Source: Geitlerinema sp. BBD 1991-9
GTDB lineage: Bacteria > Cyanobacteriota > Cyanobacteriia > Cyanobacteriales > Geitlerinemataceae
NCBI GenBank assembly: GCA_001657325.1
Contig: LWRO01000050.1
Coordinates: 1-32,888 of the forward strand
Direction: 5' to 3'
Length of the DNA: 32,888 nt
The position numbers were made by a program, and so were the translations under genes. Below, piece after piece: positions 25,286 to 32,700 of this stretch; positions within the stretch are counted from its first letter, which is position 1; each line of letters starts with the position of its first letter. Below the pieces are notes generated by a model, which was not told the origin of the DNA, ran no database searches, and saw nothing but the letters and a program-made list of their open reading frames with translations.

Positions 25286-25858
25286 TTAAGAGGCGATCGA
25301 AACTTCTTCGGACAGTACTTCGGAAATTGATGTTTCGGATTCCAACGATTCGGAGAGTTGAGTGTCGGCGACCTCTTCACCGTTTTCCGCATCGGTTTCG
25401 CCTTGGTATCCGTAAAAATCGATACGATAATCAGTAATCCGAATGCCCGTTTGTTCTTCAACTTTTGCGATCACCTCGGGGGGCAACTCGATAAAGACAT
25501 CCACGATCTGCTGTGTATCGAGACAGTTAACGTGACTGTGAGAATCACTAATGTTCCCGTACAAGCGTCCGTCCGAGCGCTCGATACATTCGATGATGCC
25601 TTGACTCGATAAAGCTTCTAAATTTTGATAGACCGAGGTATAACCAATTTCTTTTCCAGCACGGCTGAGTCGATCGTAAATATCCCGCGCGCAGAGGTGA
25701 TCGGGAACATCCCACAACAATTCTAGAATCAGCCGACGCTGGCGGCTCAGTCTCATGCCTAACGCTTGGCATCGATCGAGCGCGTCTTTCAAAGATCGAA
25801 TGGGTTTTACTGCGACCGCCTCTTGTTTCATCAGTCTCGTCTGGTTTTTTATCGACAT
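25286..25858 (-). CDS. Fur-family transcriptional regulator (PerR/Fur-like)
   Basis: Metal-responsive repressor of 190 residues. Winged-helix DNA-binding domain at about 22-95: RCQALGMRLSRQRRLILELL, recognition-helix region GYTSVYQNLEALSSQGII, and the wing ending in the histidine-rich segment DSHSHVNC. The usual metal/structural site H-H-x-x-C-x2-C is altered: CLDTQ keeps only one cysteine, so a structural zinc site of the classic type is missing, as in some cyanobacterial PerR-like proteins. The C-terminal 35 residues are an acidic, Ser/Glu-rich tail unlike Fur. ATG at 25858; an ATG at 25831 would shorten it by nine residues. Followed by the MITE-like element and a strong terminator. PerR-like is favoured, but Fur or Zur cannot be excluded. 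Confidence 0.82.
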   Translation of the reverse strand: MSIKNQTRLMKQEAVAVKPIRSLKDALDRCQALGMRLSRQRRLILELLWDVPDHLCARDIYDRLSRAGKEIGYTSVYQNLEALSSQGIIECIERSDGRLYGNISDSHSHVNCLDTQQIVDVFIELPPEVIAKVEEQTGIRITDYRIDFYGYQGETDAENGEEVADTQLSESLESETSISEVLSEEVSIAS

Positions 25859-26112
25859 TTAACAGGGTTGGCTTTAAAGCTGGATTGAGGACATCTGCTC
25901 TCGATCTCAGAATGTTAAGAAGCCCTAACTCAGCTGAAAACGATTTTATTAAGAGAGCTTTTATTCAGTCTGATTTTCTTTCATTCTATCGTAGGCGTTA
26001 TGAGTCCGTCTGCAATAACGTTAACGAGTAGCGAAGGTGAACCGCGATAAAGTAGTCTATTTGGAAACCCTGTGTTGCACTGTTTTCAGGCTTTTTATCC
26101 GCCCGTAATACC

Positions 26113-26598
26113 ATGACCACTGAGATTCACCTGGACACAACCACGATCTCGACACTAAACCTCACCCCTGCACGTGCCGCCATCGAGCCGGTTCTTAACG
26201 GTGCGTCGTTGCCAGAGGTCGAGCAGTCCCTCCAATTCTCAATCGACTTTTCTCGCGATCCCAGCGATCCCCGCGAACTGTCAGAGATCCCTGAAATTCG
26301 CTTGTGGTTCGTGCGTCTCGATGCCTCTTACCCCTGGCTTCCCCTGCTGCTCGACTGGCAAAACGGCGAGTTAGCTCGCTATACCGCGATGCTCGTCCCT
26401 CACGAATTTCACCCCACAGAGGGGATACAGTATAACCCGGAAGCGCTAGAGATTTTTTTAATGAACAAAATCTTTACGATTGCGGAATGGCTCGCCGAAC
26501 GGGGACTTCCGAGTCGTTCTCGGGTGCAGTCGATGGCTCAGATGCTCGGGTACGATCTCGATGACGGCCTGTTCGATTTGTTGTTAAGTCAGGTTTAG
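26113..26598 (+). CDS. CRR6-family protein (NDH-1 assembly factor)
   Basis: 161-residue soluble protein matching the conserved cyanobacterial/chloroplast CRR6 family (formerly DUF1817). In plants and Synechocystis, CRR6 is needed for maturation of NdhI and assembly of the NDH-1 hydrophilic arm. Recognisable features: SEIPEIRLWFVRLDASYPWLP (about 57-77), DWQNGELARYTAMLVPHEFH (82-101), GIQYNPEALEIFLMNKIF (about 105-122) and the C-terminal MAQMLGYDLDDGLFDLL. The N-terminal 25 residues are variable. The ATG at 26113 gives the expected length. It is a single gene on the plus strand between the fur-like gene and a PEP-CTERM gene, and no NDH subunit gene is nearby. Confidence 0.78.
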   Translation: MTTEIHLDTTTISTLNLTPARAAIEPVLNGASLPEVEQSLQFSIDFSRDPSDPRELSEIPEIRLWFVRLDASYPWLPLLLDWQNGELARYTAMLVPHEFHPTEGIQYNPEALEIFLMNKIFTIAEWLAERGLPSRSRVQSMAQMLGYDLDDGLFDLLLSQV

Positions 26599-26931
26599 AT
26601 CGAATCTGTGGCTTGCAGGAAAGCGGGATTGATTCCCGGTAGTACAGCTAACACTTCGCTGGTAGACGAGACCTTCAAAACAGCTGTACTGGAAAGGTTT
26701 CCAGTTCCGAAGTCGATCGAAAGATCGTCAAAGGCCAAGCCGCTGACTCAATTAATTTTGTCTTCAAAGAGGGTAAAGTCGACGATCGGGTCGATCGAGC
26801 CGTCTCGTCCGATGACGAACCCTTAATGTTTTCTAATCTTCCTGCGTTACCAGCATAGATTTTCAATAAATCGGCTGAATGTCTAAAATCGCTCAGCCGA
26901 TCTAAAAAAAATGCAGTTGCTTGACGAGAGG
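26599..26931. other. Intergenic region downstream of CRR6 with overlapping inverted repeats
   Basis: No gene is supported; a plus-strand frame at 26608-26826 lacks a ribosome-binding site and recognisable motifs. Elements: AGTACAGCT (26641-26649) pairs with AGCTGTACT (26682-26690), and ACTGGAAA (26688-26695) pairs with TTTCCAGT (26698-26705); the second stem begins within the first. A third hairpin (26870-26901) is near the end of the minus-strand PEP-CTERM gene. Confidence 0.5.
26870..26901 (-). terminator. Candidate terminator for the PEP-CTERM gene
   Basis: ATCGGCTGA (26870-26878) and TCAGCCGAT (26893-26901) form a perfect 9-bp stem with a 14-nt loop. On the minus strand the stem is followed by TTATTGAAAA, an interrupted T-tract, so efficiency is doubtful. 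It lies 31 bp downstream of the stop at 26932. Confidence 0.45.
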
Positions 26932-29472
26932 TTAACGTTGGCGGCGACGACGCAAAGCTGCGACACCGCTTCCGATAACCATTAAGCCCAACACCGAAGA
27001 CGGTTCGGGAACGTCCACCGCCTTCGCTTCTTCAGGTGTGGTCGGAATTCCACCGGGATTGTCGAGCGTCCGCACACCATAACGCTCCTCGAGTGCCTGC
27101 TCGCGTTGGTTATCCGCTTCGGCCGCTGCCAGCGAATCTTTCATCTGCTCGCGCTTCTCAGCAGCGAGTGCGTCGTCGCGAACCTGAGCAATCTTCGTTT
27201 CAATCTCTACGAGTAGAGCGTCTTTACCATCAATTTGCGCCTGTTTTTGTGTCAGGGCATTGTTTTTCTGGTTCAAAGCCGAATTGCGGCTGTTGAGATC
27301 GTCTTGTTTCGCAGTGAGTTCGTTATTGCGATCGCGATCGGCATCTTTACGTGCCTGAATCCGATCTTTACGGGTTCGATCGAACAATTTGGCTTCAGCT
27401 TGACGACGAGCGTACTCGCTGGACACCGTTTTCGGTGCGCCCACTTCACCGACAATATGAGTCGTGTATCCGCTGATGTTGCCGTCTTCGTCGTAAACCG
27501 GAACTTCTACCGTTACATCTTCCTGGGTGTAAACAGTGGGGTTGCCGTCTTCGTCGAAGATTGCTCGATCGCTGGTTTTGGCATCTTCGCGCAAAACATC
27601 GTTGAAATAGGTATTGGCATCGTCGAAGAGCGTATCGAGAGACTCCTGCCAGTTTCCCTCATCAATTTCATCGATGAGTGCCTGAGTGCGGGCGATATCC
27701 TGTTCGTAGAAAGCACGACGTTCGGCTTTCTGGGCGTCCGTCAGGTTCGGATCGCTCTCGAGAGCGGCGAGTTTGCTTTGCGATCGAGTTTTAATCGTTT
27801 CGAGACGCTCTCGCAAGTCATTGGTTTCGTAGAAGTTCTCTAACTCGTCTTCTAGTTCTGGCTGGTGACGGTTCGCATCGTCGAGTTGCTGTTGCAGGTT
27901 GTCGATCTCATGTTGCTTGCGATCGATCTCTTGCTGATATCGATCGATTTCCCCTTGACGCTCCTGTTTGACTTGAGTTTCAAAGTCAGCGATGCGCTGG
28001 CTGAACAGCGTCAGTTCTTGCTCTTGCTTAGCGGGGCTGCCGTCACTGCGTAGTTCTATCCAATCTCCCCCGTAGGCATCTTGTAGTGCGAGTTTTTCAG
28101 CCAGGGTCAGATCGTCCCAATTGTTGGCTTGTTTGTAAGCTTCCCAATCTGCCTTTTTGGGGGCGAGATCTTCCACAGCAGCATAAGCTTCCCGAATCGT
28201 GCCACCTGCGTTTTCACGGGCAGTTGCGAGCGCGTCTGCTTCACTGGGAACTGCATTCAGCCGATCGGCGGCAGCATCCCGCTGGGTCGTGGCGTTCGCG
28301 ATTTTTCCCGGCGTTTGGGCGATGGTTTGATTGACGCTGTCGAGCTTTTTGCGGATTTTATTGCGCTGGTTGCGTTCGCTCTTGACCGCCTGATTGGCCT
28401 CACCACCAGCACTGTTCCGAGCCGCACGCCAGTTTTCGCTGTTGCGGGGCTTGACTTCCTCTTGTTTCAGACGATTGGCTTCGTCGTTGGCGGCTTGGCT
28501 GCGAGCCTGGTATACGTCGGCTCGTTCTTGGTGAGCGTCGGCTTGCACCTGATAGTCGTCCGCTTCTGCTTGAGCGGCGTCTGCGTTCGCTTGTTCTTCA
28601 GCGATGGCGAGATCGTAAGTGTCGAGTTCTTCGTCCCAACCCTGGGCGTTCCAGTCGAAATCGTATCCTTCAGCAATGCCTTTGAGCGTGCCGACTTCTT
28701 TCGGGAGTGGGGGCGGGGGTGGGGGAACGATCGCGTCGAGGTTAAATTTGAAGCCGAAGATGTTGCTTCCGCCCAGGCTATTTCGATCGAACCCAACTCC
28801 GGCGAGATCGTCGAGCGTTAACAGTTGGAAGCCGTCGTTTTCGACTTTCTGCCCACTTGCGATGACGTTGTAGCCCGGGCCGTCGTTGTTGAGGTAGGTG
28901 TTGTCTGCACTGAGGTCGCCGTAGAAGTTGCGACTGCTCGAATCGACCATCGCTGCGTAGTTGCCGTAGGTGCGATGCCCGAAGTTTTGCATCCCGACCC
29001 CTTTCGCCGCAACGTTTTGGTAAACGCCCAGCCCTGCATTCGCACCGGAATCTCCGCTACCGGAAAAGTGAATACCGTAGAGGTTTCCAGCTTCCATCGT
29101 GTTTTGGAAGTTGTCGCCACCGGGTGTAAAGAATAAGTCGCCGTGAAAAATTCGATCGACATTTCGATCGTAGCCCGAACCGGATAGGGACATATTGCCA
29201 CCGATGGCGACGAAGACATCGTTACCCTCTTGAAAAACGCCGAGTCCTGTCAGTTCGTAGGCGCTTCCGTCTGTCATGTCGCCCAGGGCATCTCGGCTGT
29301 ACTGCCATCCAGTAGTCGAGTCTAGAACGAGAGCCGTTCCGTCGTTATTACATTCTAGGAATAAGCTAAAAGTTCCACTCGAAAGACTTCCAGCTTGTGC
29401 GCTGGAGGCTAAGGTATTTAATAATAAAGCCGCAATGGTCAGGCTCGTTCCCGTTGTATACGCTCGCTTCAT
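26932..29472 (-). CDS. PEP-CTERM exosortase-dependent surface protein with long coiled coil
   Basis: Exported protein of 846 residues. A signal peptide (about 1-27, ending ASSAQAG) is followed by a Gly/Asn/Ser-rich beta-type domain (about 28-245) that I believe resembles the cyanobacterial XDD3-type exosortase-dependent surface domain. A proline run (PPPPPPLPKE near 255) leads to a very long Glu/Gln/Arg/Ala-rich coiled coil (about 285-810), and the C-terminal PEP-CTERM signal VPEPSSVLGLMVIGSGVAAL ends in the basic RRRRQR. Exosortase removes the signal and attaches the protein to the surface, often to polysaccharide; no exosortase gene is in the window. The start has GGGA eight bases upstream and a TATAAT (minus strand) at 29521-29516. 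Such proteins are commonly linked to EPS production, matching the neighbouring locus. Confidence 0.88.
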   Translation of the reverse strand: MKRAYTTGTSLTIAALLLNTLASSAQAGSLSSGTFSLFLECNNDGTALVLDSTTGWQYSRDALGDMTDGSAYELTGLGVFQEGNDVFVAIGGNMSLSGSGYDRNVDRIFHGDLFFTPGGDNFQNTMEAGNLYGIHFSGSGDSGANAGLGVYQNVAAKGVGMQNFGHRTYGNYAAMVDSSSRNFYGDLSADNTYLNNDGPGYNVIASGQKVENDGFQLLTLDDLAGVGFDRNSLGGSNIFGFKFNLDAIVPPPPPPLPKEVGTLKGIAEGYDFDWNAQGWDEELDTYDLAIAEEQANADAAQAEADDYQVQADAHQERADVYQARSQAANDEANRLKQEEVKPRNSENWRAARNSAGGEANQAVKSERNQRNKIRKKLDSVNQTIAQTPGKIANATTQRDAAADRLNAVPSEADALATARENAGGTIREAYAAVEDLAPKKADWEAYKQANNWDDLTLAEKLALQDAYGGDWIELRSDGSPAKQEQELTLFSQRIADFETQVKQERQGEIDRYQQEIDRKQHEIDNLQQQLDDANRHQPELEDELENFYETNDLRERLETIKTRSQSKLAALESDPNLTDAQKAERRAFYEQDIARTQALIDEIDEGNWQESLDTLFDDANTYFNDVLREDAKTSDRAIFDEDGNPTVYTQEDVTVEVPVYDEDGNISGYTTHIVGEVGAPKTVSSEYARRQAEAKLFDRTRKDRIQARKDADRDRNNELTAKQDDLNSRNSALNQKNNALTQKQAQIDGKDALLVEIETKIAQVRDDALAAEKREQMKDSLAAAEADNQREQALEERYGVRTLDNPGGIPTTPEEAKAVDVPEPSSVLGLMVIGSGVAALRRRRQR

Positions 29473-29515
29473 CGTTCGATCCCAAGATACTTTTCGAGGA
29501 CGTGTTGGTAACTCG

Positions 29516-29521
29516 ATTATA
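29516..29521 (-). promoter_or_regulatory. Candidate -10 element of the PEP-CTERM gene
   Basis: A perfect TATAAT on the minus strand (29521 to 29516), about 44 bp upstream of the start codon. No -35 with a 16-18 bp spacer is convincing; TTTACA on the minus strand (29548-29543) is 21 bp away. Confidence 0.4.
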
Positions 29522-29808
29522 ATCAGCAGAAATATGGGTTTTTGTAAAAAAACAATGAATGTTTTTAGTCAAAATTTCTGATTTTATGAAGTTCGTATTT
29601 TTACAAAATTTTCGACGGTTTTTTTACTTAGACAAAGACAGCATATTTCTAATATTTGAAAAAATCTCAGTATTTTCTCTGCCTAGATATTACGGAGGCG
29701 AGATTGCGGGTCGATCGAAACCGTTTGTACTTGAATTCTACAGAAGTCTTTATGGATAAGCTTTTACGCTTCACGCTTCTAATTATAACGGTTCTGAGGA
29801 GGAGGTTT

Positions 29809-29850
29809 ATGGCTGTCCTGACTCCTCCTATCTCTGGCAATGGCTCGTGA
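29809..29850 (+). CDS. Candidate 13-codon ORF with a hairpin-sequestered Shine-Dalgarno
   Basis: ATG at 29809 encodes MAVLTPPISGNGS and stops at TGA (29848-29850). It is preceded by AGGAGGAGG (29797-29805), the best Shine-Dalgarno in the window. The same bases 29797-29804 pair perfectly over eight positions with 29822-29829 inside the ORF, with a 17-nt loop holding the start codon. This could be a regulated leader peptide or a coincidental hairpin. No family is recognised, and there is no clear downstream gene in range: the next start is 523 bp away. Confidence 0.3.
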   Translation: MAVLTPPISGNGS

Positions 29851-30310
29851 CATCGATCGAGCTAGACTTGACAAGTGAAGTCTAAAAACACTATGTCGAT
29901 TTTTCGCTACAACGTAACGAAAACGAACGAATGCATCGATTTTACAAACAATCGAAGAATGAGAGAAAGTAGATCGCTGCCGAGTGCCTGAATACTGACT
30001 TAAGCTCTTCACCAAGTTATAGTTCTGCGTACTCGAGCTTCGATCGAACAGTTTTTTGTCTAGGACTCACCTAACGATAGCGTCCTCGCTAATAAAGACG
30101 AGTCGGGAAAACGTGAAAATAAGATGCTTTTAACCCGATTCTCGATCGATTTTGTCACACGGCGACTGGCGAACGATCTTCGATCGACCGCTAAAATCCC
30201 GATCGAGTTAGACGCACCCGTGCGAATGTCGTGCGATGAACCGGCTCGAACGATCGATCGAGTGGCAACCTCACCCACCCGATCGACTGGAAAAACGCCA
30301 CGGCTCTACC

Positions 30311-30339
30311 TTAAGCACTTCAAGCACAATTACTATATT
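30311..30339 (+). promoter_or_regulatory. Candidate promoter of the TIGR03032 gene
   Basis: TTAAGC (30311-30316) and TATATT (30334-30339) are spaced by 17 bases. Transcription would start near 30346, with a leader of about 27 bases before the ATG at 30373. This position supports the shorter start for the gene. Confidence 0.4.
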
Positions 30340-30372
30340 GAGGGAGTGTATTGTTCGATTTTTCCTCTGCCG

Positions 30373-32700
30373 ATGCCCGATCTTCCCTCGCCTCAACCCG
30401 AACCACTCCGGAGCGTTCACACGACGAACTTTCCACAAATTCTCAAGCAACTGGGCATTTCCCTGGTCGTTTCCACGTATCAAGCCGGAAAACTGATTGT
30501 TTTGCGGGCAGACGGCGACACCCTCAACACGCACTTTCGGGTGTTCGACAAGCCGATGGGGGTAGCCGTCGATCGAGAAAAACTCGCTATTGGTAGTGCT
30601 TATCATTTATGGGAATTGCGCAACGTTCCCCCTGTCAGCGAGCGACTCGAACCACCCGGAAAACACGATGCCTGTTATCTCCCACGAAAACTCCACGTGA
30701 CGGGAGACATCGACATTCACGAAATGGCCTACACGTCCAAGGCGCTGTGGTTCATCAACACCCGCTTCTCCTGTCTCTGCACCCTCGATAGCGTCCATAG
30801 TTTTGTTCCCCGCTGGCGCCCGCCTTTCGTCAGTGCCTACGAACTCACCGATCGATGTCATCTCAACGGATTAGGCTTGCGCGACGATCGACCCCGCTAC
30901 GTGACCGCCCTCGGTGCAACGGACTCCGCTGAAGGGTGGCGCAAAAACAAAGCCAACGGTGGCATTCTCATGGACATCGAGACCGACGAGATCTTGGTTC
31001 GGGGTTTGTCGATGCCCCACTCCCCTCGCTGGTACCTCGATCGATTGTGGGTTCTCGAATCGGGTTGCGGTAGCTTAGCGACCGTTGACTTGCCAACGGG
31101 ACAACTGGCCACCGTTGCCGAACTTCCCGGATTTACCCGAGGCATCGACTTTTACGGCGATCTGGCATTTATCGGTTTGTCCCAAATTCGCGAAACCGCT
31201 ATCTTCAGCGGTATTCCGATCGCACGACAAGCCGAGCGATACTGTGGCGTGTGGGTGGTCAATATTATGACCGGCGAAACGGTGGCGTTCTTGCGTTTTG
31301 AAGATGCGGTACGAGAAATTTTTGCCGTCCAGGTCTTGCCGGGAATTCGCTTTCCCGAAGTCATCGAAAACGATCGAGATCTCTTATCGAGTTCCTACGT
31401 TTTGCCCGATGCGGCTTTGGCAGAAGTCAAACTCGTCCGTCCCGAAGATCGAGAACAGTTTCCCGAGGTTCACTTTCAACAGGGAAATCAGTCTTACGAA
31501 CGGGGCGAACTCGAAGCCGCGATTTCGTCTTATCAAAACTGCTTAAACCTCGACCCCAACCACCTCGAAGCCCGCTACAATCTCGGGGTTGCCCTCGCCG
31601 ATTTCGAGCAGCGATCGGAGTCGATCGAGCAGCTTCTGCACGTTGTCGAAAACAATCCCCAACACACACGCGCTTTCAACCAACTCGGGGTGAATTACGC
31701 TCGTCAAAACCAACTCGATCGCGCGATCGAGTGCTACGAAACGGCTGTTTCCCTGGCTCCCGACTACGCCACCGCCCGTTACAACTTAGGCATGACGCGG
31801 TTGCAACAAGGCGACTATTTACGGGGTTTTGCTGAATGTGAGTGGCGTTGGAAAACCGATGAATTCAACCCGTTCGACTGTCCTCACCCGTACTGGAAGG
31901 GTGAATCTATCTCTGACAAAACCCTCCTCGTTCATACGGAGCAAGGTGCGGGAGATGCCATGCAATTCGCCCGTTTCCTTCCCCTCGCCGCGCGACGCTG
32001 CAAGCGTTTGATTTTGGTGTGTCCGCAACCACTACAAGCGCTGTTCCAAACGATTGAAGGCGTTGATGACGTGTGGTTGCCCGGTTCGATGGCTGCTTCC
32101 GCCTTCGACACCTACATTCCGCTAATGAGTTTACCCCACGCTCTCAGGATCGGCCTCGATACACTTCCGACTGAGATTCCCTATTTGAAAGCGATCGATC
32201 GATCGATCGATCTACCTCCAACCTCCAACCCCAAAGTCGGTATCGTGTGGGCGGGAAGTCCCACCCAAGGGCGAGATCGCGATCGATCGTGTTCCTTAAA
32301 CCACTTTTTGCCCGTTCTCGAAAATCCCAACCTGACCGTTTACAGTTTGCAGAAAGGCGACGCTGTGGCAGACTTAGCCAACCTACCGGAAGCCGCCAAG
32401 CCGATCGATCTCGGATCGCATTTTGAAGATTTCGCCGATACCGCCGCCGCCATCGAACAACTCGACCTCGTCATCAGTGTCGATACCTCTGTCGCGCATC
32501 TGGCTGGCGCGTTGGGAAAACCCGTCTGGACGCTATTGTGCTACAGTCCCGATTGGCGTTGGATGCTCGATCGAGCGGATTCTCCCTGGTATCCCACGAT
32601 GCGACTGTTTCGCCAAACGCGATCGGGCGATTGGGAGGGCGTGTTCCGTCGCGTCGGGACTCAATTGACAGACGGCTCGCTCTCCACCCTCTCCGACTAG
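30373..32700 (+). CDS. TIGR03032 - TPR - glycosyltransferase (GT9-like) fusion protein
   Basis: 775-residue multi-domain protein from the ATG at 30373; 83 upstream codons in frame lack family similarity. Residues about 8-355 match the TIGR03032/DUF4915 family: STYQAGKLIVLRADGDTLNT, DIDIHEMAY, WFINTRFSCLCTLD, FVPRWRPPFVSAYE, CHLNGLGL, MPHSPRW, ELPGFTRGIDF and RFEDAVREIFAVQVLPGIRF, a beta-propeller-like domain of unknown function. Residues about 364-470 form three TPR repeats (NQSYERGELEAAISSYQNCL and following). Residues about 490-775 resemble heptosyltransferase-type (GT9/GT41-like) domains with HTEQGAGDAMQFARFLPLAA and DTSVAHLAGALGKPVW. The TPR and transferase combination suggests protein or polysaccharide glycosylation, but the substrate is unknown. 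Confidence 0.85.
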   Translation: MPDLPSPQPEPLRSVHTTNFPQILKQLGISLVVSTYQAGKLIVLRADGDTLNTHFRVFDKPMGVAVDREKLAIGSAYHLWELRNVPPVSERLEPPGKHDACYLPRKLHVTGDIDIHEMAYTSKALWFINTRFSCLCTLDSVHSFVPRWRPPFVSAYELTDRCHLNGLGLRDDRPRYVTALGATDSAEGWRKNKANGGILMDIETDEILVRGLSMPHSPRWYLDRLWVLESGCGSLATVDLPTGQLATVAELPGFTRGIDFYGDLAFIGLSQIRETAIFSGIPIARQAERYCGVWVVNIMTGETVAFLRFEDAVREIFAVQVLPGIRFPEVIENDRDLLSSSYVLPDAALAEVKLVRPEDREQFPEVHFQQGNQSYERGELEAAISSYQNCLNLDPNHLEARYNLGVALADFEQRSESIEQLLHVVENNPQHTRAFNQLGVNYARQNQLDRAIECYETAVSLAPDYATARYNLGMTRLQQGDYLRGFAECEWRWKTDEFNPFDCPHPYWKGESISDKTLLVHTEQGAGDAMQFARFLPLAARRCKRLILVCPQPLQALFQTIEGVDDVWLPGSMAASAFDTYIPLMSLPHALRIGLDTLPTEIPYLKAIDRSIDLPPTSNPKVGIVWAGSPTQGRDRDRSCSLNHFLPVLENPNLTVYSLQKGDAVADLANLPEAAKPIDLGSHFEDFADTAAAIEQLDLVISVDTSVAHLAGALGKPVWTLLCYSPDWRWMLDRADSPWYPTMRLFRQTRSGDWEGVFRRVGTQLTDGSLSTLSD

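Larger units (their letters stand above)
29473..30372. other. AT-rich 900-bp spacer with a promoter-like element and a 13-codon ORF
   Basis: Contains the PEP-CTERM promoter (29516-29521), the mini-ORF at 29809-29850, a TTGACA (29868-29873) with only a weak -10 (TATGTC, 18-bp spacer), and the promoter of the TIGR03032 gene (30311-30339). In-frame codons from 30124 to 30372 precede the TIGR03032 start, but they lack family similarity and look non-coding. No other gene or RNA was recognised. Confidence 0.55.

Noticed and set aside
26608-26826. 72-codon frame after the CRR6-family gene
   Set aside because: Non-ATG start, no ribosome-binding site, and it crosses the two inverted repeats at 26641-26705; more likely non-coding.
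28129-28821. 230-codon plus-strand open frame
   Set aside because: It lies antisense inside the coiled-coil PEP-CTERM gene, whose repetitive codon composition opens the other strand. It has no motif or ribosome-binding site.
29559-29759. 66-codon plus-strand frame in the AT-rich spacer
   Set aside because: Phe/Lys-rich composition expected from AT-rich DNA, no ribosome-binding site and no motif.
30124-30372. 83-codon N-terminal extension of the TIGR03032 protein
   Set aside because: Basic, low-complexity residues without family similarity, and a promoter-like element (30311-30339) lies inside it. The ATG at 30373 fits better.
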